From assembly GCA_035489015.1 (NCBI GenBank), contig DATHKR010000243.1, positions 13,895 to 77,894 of the forward strand: DNA of 64,000 nucleotides, read 5' to 3'. This stretch comes from DATFRY01 sp035489015. Its GTDB lineage: Bacteria > Myxococcota_A > Polyangia > Haliangiales > Haliangiaceae. This document shows, piece by piece, positions 52,635 to 64,000 of this stretch (positions are counted from its first letter, which is position 1; every line of letters starts with the position of its first letter). The notes beneath the pieces were generated by a model. That model was given only the letters and a program-made list of their open reading frames with translations, searched no databases and was not told where the DNA came from. Made by a program: the position numbers and the translations under genes.

Positions 52635-53741
52635 ATGAGGACCCTCCTCGCTCCCATCCTCGGCATCGCTCTCCTCGCTCTCGCCTGCTCCACCGAGGTG
52701 AACAGCGACGACGACGCAACCGGTCAGGACGACCAGGCCGGCGACGCCGATGACGGCGGCGACACCAGTGACACCGGCGACGCCGACGACGTTGGGGGAG
52801 GGGACGGCAGCGGCGATCAGAGCGGGGACGGCGACGGGGACGGCGGCGACGATGCCTGCCCCAGCGTGCAGGTCTCGCTGACCGACGTCATCCCGACCGT
52901 CATGCTGCTCATCGACCGGTCGGGCACGATGGACTTCGACTTCGGCAGCACTACCCGGTGGGACGCTGTGTTCGACACCCTCATGGACGCGGACCAGGGA
53001 CTGGTCAGCCGCCTCCAGAACCAGGTCCGCTTCGGCGTGGCCCTCTACACCAGCGACGACGGCTTCTCCAACCCCGGTGGGTGCCCGATCATCGAGGAGG
53101 TGCTGCCGGCGATCGGCAACTACCAGTCGATCTTCGACCTGTACCAGCCGCTCGATCCGATCGAGGACACCCCGACGGCGCCCAGCATCGCGTCGGTCCA
53201 GGCCGACCTGGCCGCCATCACCGAGCCCGGCCCCAAGATCATCGTGCTGGCCACCGACGGCGAGCCGGACACCTGCGAGGTGCCGGACCCGGACGGCCTG
53301 CCCGCCGCGCGCGCCGACTCGGTCGCCGCCGCCCAGGCCTCCCACGACGCCGACATCAACCTCTTCGTCATCAGCGTGGGCGACGAGGTGTCGGAGGAGC
53401 ATCTGCAAGACATGGCCAACGCGGGCATCGGCCTGCCGATCGGCGGGAACCAGAACGCGCCGTTCTTCCAGGCGCTCGACGCCCAGGCGCTGGTCGACGC
53501 GTTCGACACCATCGTCGGTGGGGTGCGCAGCTGCACCTTTGCGCTCGACGGTGAGGTCGACGAGAGCCGGGCCGACGAGGGCACCGTCACCCTGGACGGG
53601 GATCCGCTCGTCTTCGGGGTCGACTGGCAGCTGGTCGATTCCAGCACGCTCGAGATCGTCGGCGCCGCGTGCGACACGCTCCTGGCCGGCGGCGACCATG
53701 CCGTGGCGGCCGAGTTCGAGTGCGGCGTCGTGGTCGACTGA
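52635..53741 (+). CDS. Lipoprotein with von Willebrand factor A domain
   Basis: 368 residues. Signal peptide with lipobox LALAC (Cys near residue 18). Residues about 24-70 are an Asp/Gly/Thr-rich linker resembling a calcium-binding spacer. A vWA fold follows: VMLLIDRSGTMDFDF supplies a MIDAS motif (Asp-x-Ser-x-Thr), IIVLATDGEPDTC is the third MIDAS-side strand with TDGEP, and FVISVGDE closes the domain. Paired cysteines (CPSV, GGCP, DTCE, RSCTF, AACD, FECG) suggest disulfides. Such surface vWA lipoproteins are abundant in myxobacteria and probably mediate adhesion or complex assembly. It stands alone after rlmN and converges with pntAA. Confidence 0.85.
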   Translation: MRTLLAPILGIALLALACSTEVNSDDDATGQDDQAGDADDGGDTSDTGDADDVGGGDGSGDQSGDGDGDGGDDACPSVQVSLTDVIPTVMLLIDRSGTMDFDFGSTTRWDAVFDTLMDADQGLVSRLQNQVRFGVALYTSDDGFSNPGGCPIIEEVLPAIGNYQSIFDLYQPLDPIEDTPTAPSIASVQADLAAITEPGPKIIVLATDGEPDTCEVPDPDGLPAARADSVAAAQASHDADINLFVISVGDEVSEEHLQDMANAGIGLPIGGNQNAPFFQALDAQALVDAFDTIVGGVRSCTFALDGEVDESRADEGTVTLDGDPLVFGVDWQLVDSSTLEIVGAACDTLLAGGDHAVAAEFECGVVVD

Positions 53742-53742
53742 G

Positions 53743-53774
53743 CGACTGACCGGGGCAGGCCGCCCGGTCAGTCG
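53743..53774. terminator. Bidirectional terminator hairpin
   Basis: CGACTGACCGGG, 8-nt loop, CCCGGTCAGTCG: a perfect 12-bp stem between the convergent vWA gene (stop 53741) and pntAA (stop 53785). Symmetric placement suggests that it serves both transcripts. No U-tract. Confidence 0.65.
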
Positions 53775-53784
53775 ATCCGCGGGA

Positions 53785-54975
53785 TCAGACGGCCGCCTGG
53801 ACCGCCGGCGCGCTCAGCGCCGGCATCCCGAGCAGCTCGCGCAGGCGCGGGTGCACCACCTCGCCGCCCTGGCAGAGCAGCACGCCCGAGGTGATCTCGT
53901 CGGCCGGGTTCACCACCAGCTTCCCTTCCTTGTCGATCAGGTGCTCGAGGAAGGTGGCGACGTTCTTGGCGTACATCTGACTCGCGTGATACGGCACGGT
54001 CGTGGCCACATTGAGCGGGCCGACGATGGTGACGCCGTGCTCGACCACGGTCTTGCCGGACTGGGTCAGCTCGCAGTTGCCGCCCCGCTCCGCGCCCAGG
54101 TCGATGATGACCGAGCCGGGCGCCATCGCCTTGACCATGTCGGCGGTGACCAGGATCGGCGAGCGCTTGCCCGGGATGGCCGCGGTGGTGATGACCACGT
54201 CGGAGTCGGCGACCACCTTGGTCATCGCCTCGCGCTGGCGGCGCAGGAAGTCCTCGCTCTGCTCCACGGCGTACCCACCTGCCCCTTCGGCGCCCGCGGT
54301 GTCGAGCCCGAGGTCGACGAACTTGCCGCCCAGGCTCTGCACCTGGTCCTTCACCGCCGGGCGCACGTCGTAGGCCGAGACCAGCGAGCCCAGCCGCTTG
54401 GCGGTGGCGATCGCCTGCAGGCCGGCCACGCCGACCCCCATGACCAGGACGCGGGCCGGCTTGATGGTGCCGGCCGCCGTCATCATCATCGGGAACATGC
54501 GCGGCAGCTCCATGGCGGCCATGAGCACGGCCTTGTAGCCGGCGATCGACGCCATCGACGACAGCACGTCCATGCTCTGCGCCCGGGTGATGCGCGGCAT
54601 GAGCTCGAGCCCGAACGCGATCACCCCGCGCTGGGACAGCTCGCGGGCCCGCTCCGGCGAGCCGAGCGGGTCGGCCAGCCCGATCACGACCTGGCCCTGG
54701 CGCAGCAGCATCAGGTCGCCGCGCCCGGCCTCCGGGTTGGCGCCGAACGTGTTCACCTGGGCCAGGATCTCGGCCTGGGAGAACAGCGTGCGCCGGTCGG
54801 GCACGATGGTCGCGCCCTTGTCGGCGTAGTCGGCGTCGGGATAACCGGCCGCCGCCCCGGCCCCGGCCTCGACCTGGATGGTGGCCCCGCGCTTGATCAG
54901 CGAGGCCAGAACGGCCGGCACCAGCGCCACGCGCTTCTCGCCCGGCAGGGTCTCCTTGGCTACGCCGATGATCAT
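53785..54975 (-). CDS. pntA: NAD(P) transhydrogenase alpha subunit, part 1 (domain I)
   Basis: A 396-residue protein: IIGVAKETLPGEKRVALVP at the N-terminus, RVLVMGVGVAGLQAIATAKRLGSLVSAYDVRP as the NAD-binding Rossmann motif, and IIDLGAERGGNCE. This equals the soluble NAD(H)-binding domain I (PntAA). The membrane part PntAB and the NADP-binding PntB that normally follow are absent: this is the last gene of the operon and a convergent gene follows. Alanine dehydrogenase shares the fold, but the RQREAMTKVVADSDVVITTAAIPG stretch is transhydrogenase-like. ATG lies 10 nt after the ndk stop. The holoenzyme drives NADPH formation with proton-motive force; this subunit must pair with proteins encoded elsewhere. 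Confidence 0.88.
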   Translation of the reverse strand: MIIGVAKETLPGEKRVALVPAVLASLIKRGATIQVEAGAGAAAGYPDADYADKGATIVPDRRTLFSQAEILAQVNTFGANPEAGRGDLMLLRQGQVVIGLADPLGSPERARELSQRGVIAFGLELMPRITRAQSMDVLSSMASIAGYKAVLMAAMELPRMFPMMMTAAGTIKPARVLVMGVGVAGLQAIATAKRLGSLVSAYDVRPAVKDQVQSLGGKFVDLGLDTAGAEGAGGYAVEQSEDFLRRQREAMTKVVADSDVVITTAAIPGKRSPILVTADMVKAMAPGSVIIDLGAERGGNCELTQSGKTVVEHGVTIVGPLNVATTVPYHASQMYAKNVATFLEHLIDKEGKLVVNPADEITSGVLLCQGGEVVHPRLRELLGMPALSAPAVQAAV

Positions 54976-54985
54976 CGCGAGCTCC

Positions 54986-55417
<432 letters not shown>

Positions 55418-55446
55418 GGAGTTCCTCTGACGTCCTTTGTTCGTTT

Positions 55447-57506
<2,060 letters not shown>

Positions 57507-57521
57507 GCGATGAGACCTCTC

Positions 57522-58457
57522 TCAGACCTTCTTCAGGGTCTCGACCAGCTCGCGGACGGCCTTGGCCGAGTTGTCGAGCAGCCCCTTCTCGTGGTCGTCG
57601 AGCTTCAGCTCGATGACCTTCTCGATGCCCTTGGCGCCGAGCACGCAGGGGACCCCGATGAACAGGTCCTTGTGGCCATACTGGCCATTCAGCAGCGCCG
57701 CGCAGGGCAGGACCCGCTTCTTGTCCTTCAGGATCGACTCGACCATCGCGACCACCGACGAGGCCGGCGCGTAGTAGGCCGAGCCGGTCTTGAGCAGGGC
57801 GACGATCTCGGCCCCGCCCTTGGCGGTGCGATCCACGATCGCGTCGACCCGCTCCTTCGAGACCAGCTCGCGCAGCGGGATGCCGCCGATCGAGGTGTGG
57901 TTGGGGAGCGGCACCATGGTGTCGCCGTGCCCGCCCAGGACCATGCCGTGCACGTCCTCGACCGAGCAGCCGACCTCCATCGAGACGAACGTCTTGTAGC
58001 GCGCGGTGTCGAGCACGCCGGCCATGCCGATCACCCGCTCGCGCGGGAAGCCGAGCGCGTCGAACGCGACGTGGCACATGGCGTCGAGCGGGTTCGACAC
58101 GATGATGACGATCGCCTCGGGCGACGACTTCTTCACCTCGGCGCACACCGCCCCGACGATCTTCTTGTTGGTGGCGATGAGGTCGTCGCGGCTCATTCCC
58201 GGCTTGCGCGGGATGCCGCTGGTGATGACGACGACGTCGGAGCCGGCGGTCTCGCCGTACCCGTTGGTCCCGGTCACCACGCAGTCCACGTCTTCCACCG
58301 GCGTCGACTGCATGAGGTCGAGCGCCTTGCCCTGCGGCATCCCCTCGACGATGTCGACCAGGACGACGTCGCACAGCTCCTTGGCCACCAGCCAGTGGGC
58401 GCAGGTCGCCCCCACGTTGCCGGCGCCCACCACGGTCACTTTGTAACGGCGAGGCAT
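57522..58457 (-). CDS. mdh: Malate dehydrogenase (LDH-like type)
   Basis: 311 residues. NAD-binding VVGAGNVGATCAHWL with acidic LVDIVEG after the second strand indicates NAD preference. The mobile loop GIPRKPGMSRDDL has Arg-Lys-x2-Met-Ser-Arg, which marks malate rather than lactate specificity. Catalytic GGHGDTMVPL carries the His. It oxidises malate to oxaloacetate in the TCA cycle. Preceded by icd (43-nt gap), followed by sucC. Confidence 0.95.
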   Translation of the reverse strand: MPRRYKVTVVGAGNVGATCAHWLVAKELCDVVLVDIVEGMPQGKALDLMQSTPVEDVDCVVTGTNGYGETAGSDVVVITSGIPRKPGMSRDDLIATNKKIVGAVCAEVKKSSPEAIVIIVSNPLDAMCHVAFDALGFPRERVIGMAGVLDTARYKTFVSMEVGCSVEDVHGMVLGGHGDTMVPLPNHTSIGGIPLRELVSKERVDAIVDRTAKGGAEIVALLKTGSAYYAPASSVVAMVESILKDKKRVLPCAALLNGQYGHKDLFIGVPCVLGAKGIEKVIELKLDDHEKGLLDNSAKAVRELVETLKKV

Positions 58458-58500
58458 CGCGTCCTCTCCTATCGCTGTCGCTCGTCTCCGACGAGCCGGT

Positions 58501-59745
<1,245 letters not shown>

Positions 59746-59834
59746 CGAGCTTCCCTTTCGCGGGGCCAAGAGGAACATCGCCCGGCACAAAGCGCTTGCC
59801 TGAGGCCGGCTGTCGTATCGCGTAAGCCCGCTAT

Positions 59835-59862
59835 TTGCAACCCGAACGCGCCGTTGTATGGT
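59835..59862 (+). promoter_or_regulatory. Candidate promoter of the YkvA-like gene
   Basis: TTGCAA (59835-59840), 16-nt spacer, TATGGT (59857-59862), giving a leader of about 40 nt. TTGCAA is self-complementary and could also serve as -35 for icd on the other strand (17-nt spacing to TACGAC), so both promoters might share the hexamer. Confidence 0.35.
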
Positions 59863-59910
59863 GCACTGCGGGCCGGCCTCTCACCGGTCCCACATCCGCT
59901 GGAGGTCAAC

Positions 59911-60465
59911 GTGTCGGAGCACATCGCCGCCCTCGCGAAGTGGGCGCTCGAGTGGCAAAAAGACGTCGAGACGCTCGAGCGGGCGCTCGCCTCGGACAAG
60001 GCGAGGCCGGAGGTCCGCCGCCACTGCGCCGCGGCCCTCAACTATGTGGTCTCGAGGATGGACCTGGTTCCGGATTGGGAGCCGGCGGTCGGCTTGTTCG
60101 ACGATCTCATGGTGCTGCGCATCTGCGCGGTGCAAGCGCTCGAGGCGATCGGCGCCGACGACGGCGACGGCGGGCTCGACGACGCGACCACCGCCGACCT
60201 CGGTCGGCTGGCCAACCAGGCCGAGCACGTCCGCGACTTCCTGGGCGATGACCTGTACGACAAGCTGCGGGCCTACTGCGAGGGGCAGACCCGCGTGGGG
60301 GTGCGTGGGCGGACCCCGGATCAGCTGCTCACCGACGAAAAGGCGCGCGCGCAGCTCTACACCGAGGTGAACGACGCCGTCGCGCGCTCCGCCCCGGTGG
60401 TCATCGAGGACGAGTCCCACGCGGCGGTGCGGCTCAAGGCGTACCTCGGCCACAAGCTGAAGTAG
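59911..60465 (+). CDS. YkvA/DUF1232-like protein
   Basis: About 184 residues. The central MDLVPDWEPAVGLFDDLMVLRICAVQAL resembles the DUF1232 core (D-x-IPD-x-IP-x-hGhhDDhhhh), a helical motif found in YkvA family proteins of unknown function. The remainder is acidic and helical. The GTG at 59911 follows CTGGAGGTCAAC, a strong Shine-Dalgarno, and is preferred to ATG 59854, which has none. It is divergent from icd and upstream of the MBL hydrolase gene (51-nt gap). Confidence 0.72.
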   Translation: MSEHIAALAKWALEWQKDVETLERALASDKARPEVRRHCAAALNYVVSRMDLVPDWEPAVGLFDDLMVLRICAVQALEAIGADDGDGGLDDATTADLGRLANQAEHVRDFLGDDLYDKLRAYCEGQTRVGVRGRTPDQLLTDEKARAQLYTEVNDAVARSAPVVIEDESHAAVRLKAYLGHKLK

Positions 60466-60516
60466 AGACGCTCCGAGTCATCCCATCGCGGTATGAGGGA
60501 GCAGGAGGCTCCATTC

Positions 60517-61239
60517 ATGCCGATCGTTCACGCCGCATCCGGGACCCGCATCGACGAGGTCGAGGACGGCATCCACCGCATCAGCGTCCCGGTCCGCGAG
60601 GTGCCGGGCGGGTTCAGCTTCAACCAGTACCTCGTGGTCGACCAGGAGCCGCTCCTGTTTCACACCGGGCCGGGCGCCACCTTCGAGCTGGTCCGCGCGG
60701 CGATCGAGCGGGTGATGCCGATCGCCCGGCTGCGCTGGCTCTCGTTCGCGCACGTCGAGGCCGACGAGTGCGGCGCGTTCGCCGACGTGATGGCCGCGGC
60801 GCCGCTCGCGCGCCCGCTGTGCGGCCGCGTGCAGGCCATGCTGGCGATCGGCGACCTGACCGATCGCGACGCGCTGGTGCTGGCCGACGGTGAGGCGCAC
60901 AGCCTCGGTCGCCGCCAGGTGACCTGGTTCGACGCGCCGCACGTGCCGCACGGGTGGGACAACGGCTTCCTGTTCGAGAGCACCACGCGGACGCTGTTCG
61001 CGAGCGACCTGTTCACCCAGCCGGGCGCCGACTGTCCGCCGGTGACGGACATGGACGTCCTGGCCGCGAGCGAGGCGATGCGCGCGAAGATGGACTACTT
61101 CGCGCACGCGCCGACCACCGGCGCGGTGCTGGAGCGGCTGGCCGCGGTGCGACCGGCGCTCATCGCGTCGATGCACGGCAGCGCGTATCGCGGGGATGGA
61201 GCGCGGCTCCTGCGCGACCTGGCCGGCGCGCTCGGGTAG
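60517..61239 (+). CDS. MBL-fold protein of the di-iron oxygen-reducing (ODP) type
   Basis: 240 residues. FNQYLVVDQEPLLFHTGPG is the opening metallo-beta-lactamase strand; the ligand block FAHVEADECG (His-x-Glu-x-Asp) is typical of ODP/flavodiiron proteins rather than hydrolases (which use HxHxDH). FDAPHVPHGWDNG and TLFASDLF supply the remaining His and Asp, and SMHGSAYRG the last His. No flavodoxin domain is attached. It may sense or reduce oxygen or NO. ATG 60517 has AGGAGG at good spacing; ATG 60493 would add eight residues. The HerA-type ATPase gene starts 14 nt further on and is probably cotranscribed. Confidence 0.82.
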   Translation: MPIVHAASGTRIDEVEDGIHRISVPVREVPGGFSFNQYLVVDQEPLLFHTGPGATFELVRAAIERVMPIARLRWLSFAHVEADECGAFADVMAAAPLARPLCGRVQAMLAIGDLTDRDALVLADGEAHSLGRRQVTWFDAPHVPHGWDNGFLFESTTRTLFASDLFTQPGADCPPVTDMDVLAASEAMRAKMDYFAHAPTTGAVLERLAAVRPALIASMHGSAYRGDGARLLRDLAGALG

Positions 61240-61253
61240 GATCGCGGGGTCCG

Positions 61254-64000
61254 ATGGCCCCGCTCGCCCCGCTCGCCCCGGAACCGGACGAACCGCTGGC
61301 GCTCGGCGAGCGCCGCGACCGGCCGGGCGAGCCGGTCACGCTGCCGGTCGCCGCGCTGCTCCGCCACGTGATGGCGCTCGGCTCGAGCGGCTCGGGCAAG
61401 ACCGTCTTCTGCAAGGTGCTGGTCGAGGAGGCGGCGCTGCGCGGGGTGCCGGTCATCGCGATCGATCCGCAGGGCGACCTGGCCAGCCTGGCGCTCGCGC
61501 TGCCGCCGCCGCTGGACGCGACCGATCTGATCGAGGCGGAGGAGAGCGCGCCGGGCGCGCGCGCCGGGTCGGTCGGCCGCGACGACGACGTCGACGGGTC
61601 GTGGGACACGGCCGGCTCCTGGCGCGGGGCCCGCGCGCCGACCGCCGCGCTGCACGACCGGGTCGACGTGGTGGTGTTCACGCCGGCGTCGCGCCGCGGG
61701 ATCCCGCTGTCGGCCGATCCGGTGCAGGACGAGGGCGCCGATCTCAGCCAGGTCGGCCGGGTGCGCGCGTTCTCGCGCACCGCCGGTCGGATCGTCTCCC
61801 TGCTCGGCTACGACCTCGACGGCGACGAGGGCGCCGGCCTCATCGCGGTGTTCGACCGCTGCCTGAACGAGATGGCCGAGGAGGGCCGGCCGGCCACCAG
61901 CCTGCGCTCGGTGACCGAGCGACTGGAGCGGATGACCCCGGCCGAGGCCGGGCGCTACGGCCGCTACCTCGTCGAGCGGAAGATCCGCGCGGCGTGCCAG
62001 CGGGCGGCCCGGCTCGACGTGGGGGCGCGGCGGCTCCTGTTCCACGACGGCGTGCCGATCGACATCGACGTGCTGCTCGGGCGCGGGGTCGGGGCGCCGC
62101 CGCCCGGCAAGACGCGCGTGTCGATCATCTACCTCAACACGCTCGAGACGCAGGAGGACAAGGACTTCGTGGTCGCGACCATCGCCGACCGCCTGGTCTC
62201 GTGGATGCTGCGGAACCCGAGCCCGACCCTGCAGGCGCTGTTCTACATCGACGAGGTCGCGCCCTACATGCCGCCGGTGCGCAAGCCGGCGTGCAAGGAG
62301 GACCTGCAGATCCTGTTCAAGCAGGCGCGCAAGTTCGGGGTCGGCTGCGTGGTCGCGACCCAGAACCCGGGCGACGTCGACTACAAGGCGATGGGCCAGT
62401 TCGGGACCTGGGCGCTCGGCCGGCTTGCCACCCGGCAGGATCTGAAGAAGGTGGAGCCGGCGGTGCGCGCGCTCATGCCGGCGGCCTCGCCGCTCCTCGA
62501 CCAGGTGCCGTCGCTCCGGCCCGGCGAGCTGGTGCTGCTCTCGCCCGACAACTTCGACGAGCCGCGCCAGCTGGCCACTCGCTGGCTGTACTCGGATCAC
62601 CGCACGCTCGACGAGGAGGCGATCGATCAGCTGGCCGGGCCGTGGCGGCAGGCCTTTGCGGCGCTGGAGCGAGGCAGCGGGGCGATGCGGTCGGCCGGTC
62701 GGCCGGCGTCGCCGCTCGAGCTCGACGACACCGTGGCCGCGTCGTCGGGGAGCATGTCGGTGGTGGAGCCGGGCGACGAGGAGTGGGAGTGGCTGGTGCC
62801 CGACGAGGACGCCAGCGCCGGGGGCCCCGCGCCGGCGGCGGCGCCGGCGGCGGCGCCGGAGGCCGCTCGATCGAGCCGCAAGCCGGCCGCTGCTGCGCCA
62901 GGCGACGCGGCGGCAGGGCCGGCCTCTGGCCGGTCGCCGCGAGCGGGGGAGGGCGTACTTCCGCCGTCGCCGCGCGCGCCGCGGCGAGTTCCCGAGCCCA
63001 GTCGACCGCCCCGTCGCGCTGTCCCACTCGGAGCCGAGCAACCTCCGCGCGGCGCCGCCAGCGCGCCGGACGAGCGCGATCCGTCGTGGGCGTGGCCGCG
63101 CGATCCCGAGCTGGCGTGGCTGCGATCGCGCGAGACCGATCCAGCCTGGGCCGGGTCGTCGAGGCCGGGCGCAGAGAATGACGGTGACGCGGACCCGGAC
63201 GCACTCGCCGACCCGGCCGCGGACGCCGCGCCCCAGGATGCGCGCGCGCCGGCCCGGGCCGCGTCGGAGGACGCCGACGCATCCGGATCCGATTCGCTCG
63301 GCTCGCTCGCGCCGCCGGTGACGCCGGCCGCCGAGATCGACGACAAGCTTCGCCGCCTCCTGGCCGTGCTCGGCGGCAAGCTGTCGATGACCGCGGCCGA
63401 CCTGGCCGAGCGCGCCGGCCTGTCGGAGCGGACCGCGCGCGCCAAGCTGAAGGCGCTGGTCGCGTCCGGCCACGCGGGCGAGTTCCGCGCCGAGCGCACC
63501 ACTCGCTACTGGTCGCGCGCCACCGGCGGCCGCCCCGACGTCGGGATGAAGGGGCACCTGCTCGTCATCCAGCCGCTCATCGATCACGGCGCCGCCGAGG
63601 AGATCGGGCGCGGCATGGCGAAGGGCAAGGTGCTGGGCCTCATCGGCCCCGGCGAGACCTTCATCCAGGCGCAGCTCGTCCACCACATGCTCTACCGGGT
63701 CGCGTTCCAGGAGAAGGTGAAGCGCCCGCTGCTCGGCCGCCTCATCGGACCGAGCCACGAGGAGCGGCTCGGCAGCCTCTACCTCCACCCGCTCACCCTC
63801 GACGTGCTGCTGTTCTCGGCCGACACCGGCATCCGCTTCGCGACCCGCTTGCCCGAGCACGCCAGCGACGTGGCCGATCTCGACGGCGTGGCCCGCTTCC
63901 TCGAGGTTCGCCCCGGCGACCTCACCTTCGACGAGCAGGAGTGGCTCGCGCGGCGAACCCCGGCGCTGGCCAAGAAGCGGCTGCGCGAGACCTTCGCGGC
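61254..64000 (+). CDS. HerA/DUF853-type ATPase with winged-helix domain (3' end outside window)
   Basis: 915 residues are visible without a stop. Walker A GSSGSGKT (43-50) follows a short Pro-rich lead; FYIDEVAPYMPP near 329 is the Walker B/Glu motif, and GCVVATQNPGDVDYKA near 365 is the conserved HerA/VirD4-like sensor stretch. An insert (about 84-120) separates Walker A from the next strand. Residues about 480-690 are a low-complexity Ala/Pro/Glu/Asp linker. A winged helix (KLSMTAADLAERAGLSERTARAKLKALVA, about 700-750) and a further domain follow. The family forms hexameric DNA translocases or helicases, often tied to end processing or defence. No NurA nuclease is seen in the window; it may lie downstream. 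Confidence 0.85.
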   Translation, partial: MAPLAPLAPEPDEPLALGERRDRPGEPVTLPVAALLRHVMALGSSGSGKTVFCKVLVEEAALRGVPVIAIDPQGDLASLALALPPPLDATDLIEAEESAPGARAGSVGRDDDVDGSWDTAGSWRGARAPTAALHDRVDVVVFTPASRRGIPLSADPVQDEGADLSQVGRVRAFSRTAGRIVSLLGYDLDGDEGAGLIAVFDRCLNEMAEEGRPATSLRSVTERLERMTPAEAGRYGRYLVERKIRAACQRAARLDVGARRLLFHDGVPIDIDVLLGRGVGAPPPGKTRVSIIYLNTLETQEDKDFVVATIADRLVSWMLRNPSPTLQALFYIDEVAPYMPPVRKPACKEDLQILFKQARKFGVGCVVATQNPGDVDYKAMGQFGTWALGRLATRQDLKKVEPAVRALMPAASPLLDQVPSLRPGELVLLSPDNFDEPRQLATRWLYSDHRTLDEEAIDQLAGPWRQAFAALERGSGAMRSAGRPASPLELDDTVAASSGSMSVVEPGDEEWEWLVPDEDASAGGPAPAAAPAAAPEAARSSRKPAAAAPGDAAAGPASGRSPRAGEGVLPPSPRAPRRVPEPSRPPRRAVPLGAEQPPRGAASAPDERDPSWAWPRDPELAWLRSRETDPAWAGSSRPGAENDGDADPDALADPAADAAPQDARAPARAASEDADASGSDSLGSLAPPVTPAAEIDDKLRRLLAVLGGKLSMTAADLAERAGLSERTARAKLKALVASGHAGEFRAERTTRYWSRATGGRPDVGMKGHLLVIQPLIDHGAAEEIGRGMAKGKVLGLIGPGETFIQAQLVHHMLYRVAFQEKVKRPLLGRLIGPSHEERLGSLYLHPLTLDVLLFSADTGIRFATRLPEHASDVADLDGVARFLEVRPGDLTFDEQEWLARRTPALAKKRLRETFA

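Overview
The window is one contiguous stretch of very GC-rich bacterial chromosome with strong G/C preference at third codon positions and densely packed genes. Gene content points to a myxobacterium-like organism (Myxococcota, Polyangia, perhaps near Haliangium or Nannocystis): eukaryotic-type Ser/Thr kinases, an FHA-type sigma-54 activator, a pilB-pilT-pilC-pilS order, an ECF sigma factor next to a giant anti-sigma/CHAT protein, a CheB-CheR hybrid kinase, a 2823-residue TPR protein, many lipoproteins and a pair of microcompartment vertex proteins. The lineage is an inference from gene content. I saw no rRNA, tRNA, insertion sequence, prophage or CRISPR array.

Layout. 1-1059: end of an outer-membrane barrel gene cut by the window edge. 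1086-9014: signalling block (Ser/Thr kinase with PAS, frataxin CyaY, TerB-like protein, FHA/sigma-54 activator, Ser/Thr kinase with a PhnD-like sensor) ending with miaB. 9063-15909: TPR membrane protein, then the leftward operon pilB-pilT-pilC-pilS plus a ClpX-type zinc-finger protein, under a strong promoter at 15952-15980. 16139-18728: a small unknown gene and a repeat-rich single-pass membrane protein. 19017-21737: RlmI-like rRNA methyltransferase and pyruvate kinase. 21847-26660: envelope operon of a 5'-nucleotidase lipoprotein, a second lipoprotein and an outer-membrane protein. 26717-31100: leftward operon of an ECF sigma factor, a zinc-finger anti-sigma/TPR/CHAT protease and a lipoprotein. 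31530-36181: DedA protein, dicarboxylate symporter and divergent membrane pyrophosphatase. 36466-40452: CheB-CheR-PAS-kinase-receiver protein. 40462-41815: two BMC-P (EutN/CcmL) shell proteins and a class II aldolase. 41906-51327: the giant TPR protein and an AAA-type ATPase. 51408-53741: rlmN and a von Willebrand-A lipoprotein. 53785-59745: leftward TCA operon icd-mdh-sucC-sucD-ndk-pntAA. 59911-64000: YkvA/DUF1232-like protein, a di-iron-type MBL hydrolase and the start of a HerA/DUF853-type ATPase that runs off the window.

How the genes may work together. The most distinctive module is the sigma factor, anti-sigma/CHAT protease and lipoprotein set, which reads as an envelope-sensing system in which a caspase-like protease is built into the anti-sigma factor. 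The aldolase plus two vertex proteins looks like a satellite microcompartment locus. The kinases beside an FHA activator suggest a phosphothreonine-to-sigma-54 relay. Several genes have a TA-rich -10 box only 6-11 nt before the start codon, suggesting leaderless or near-leaderless transcripts, and several convergent gene pairs share GC-rich hairpins without U-tracts.
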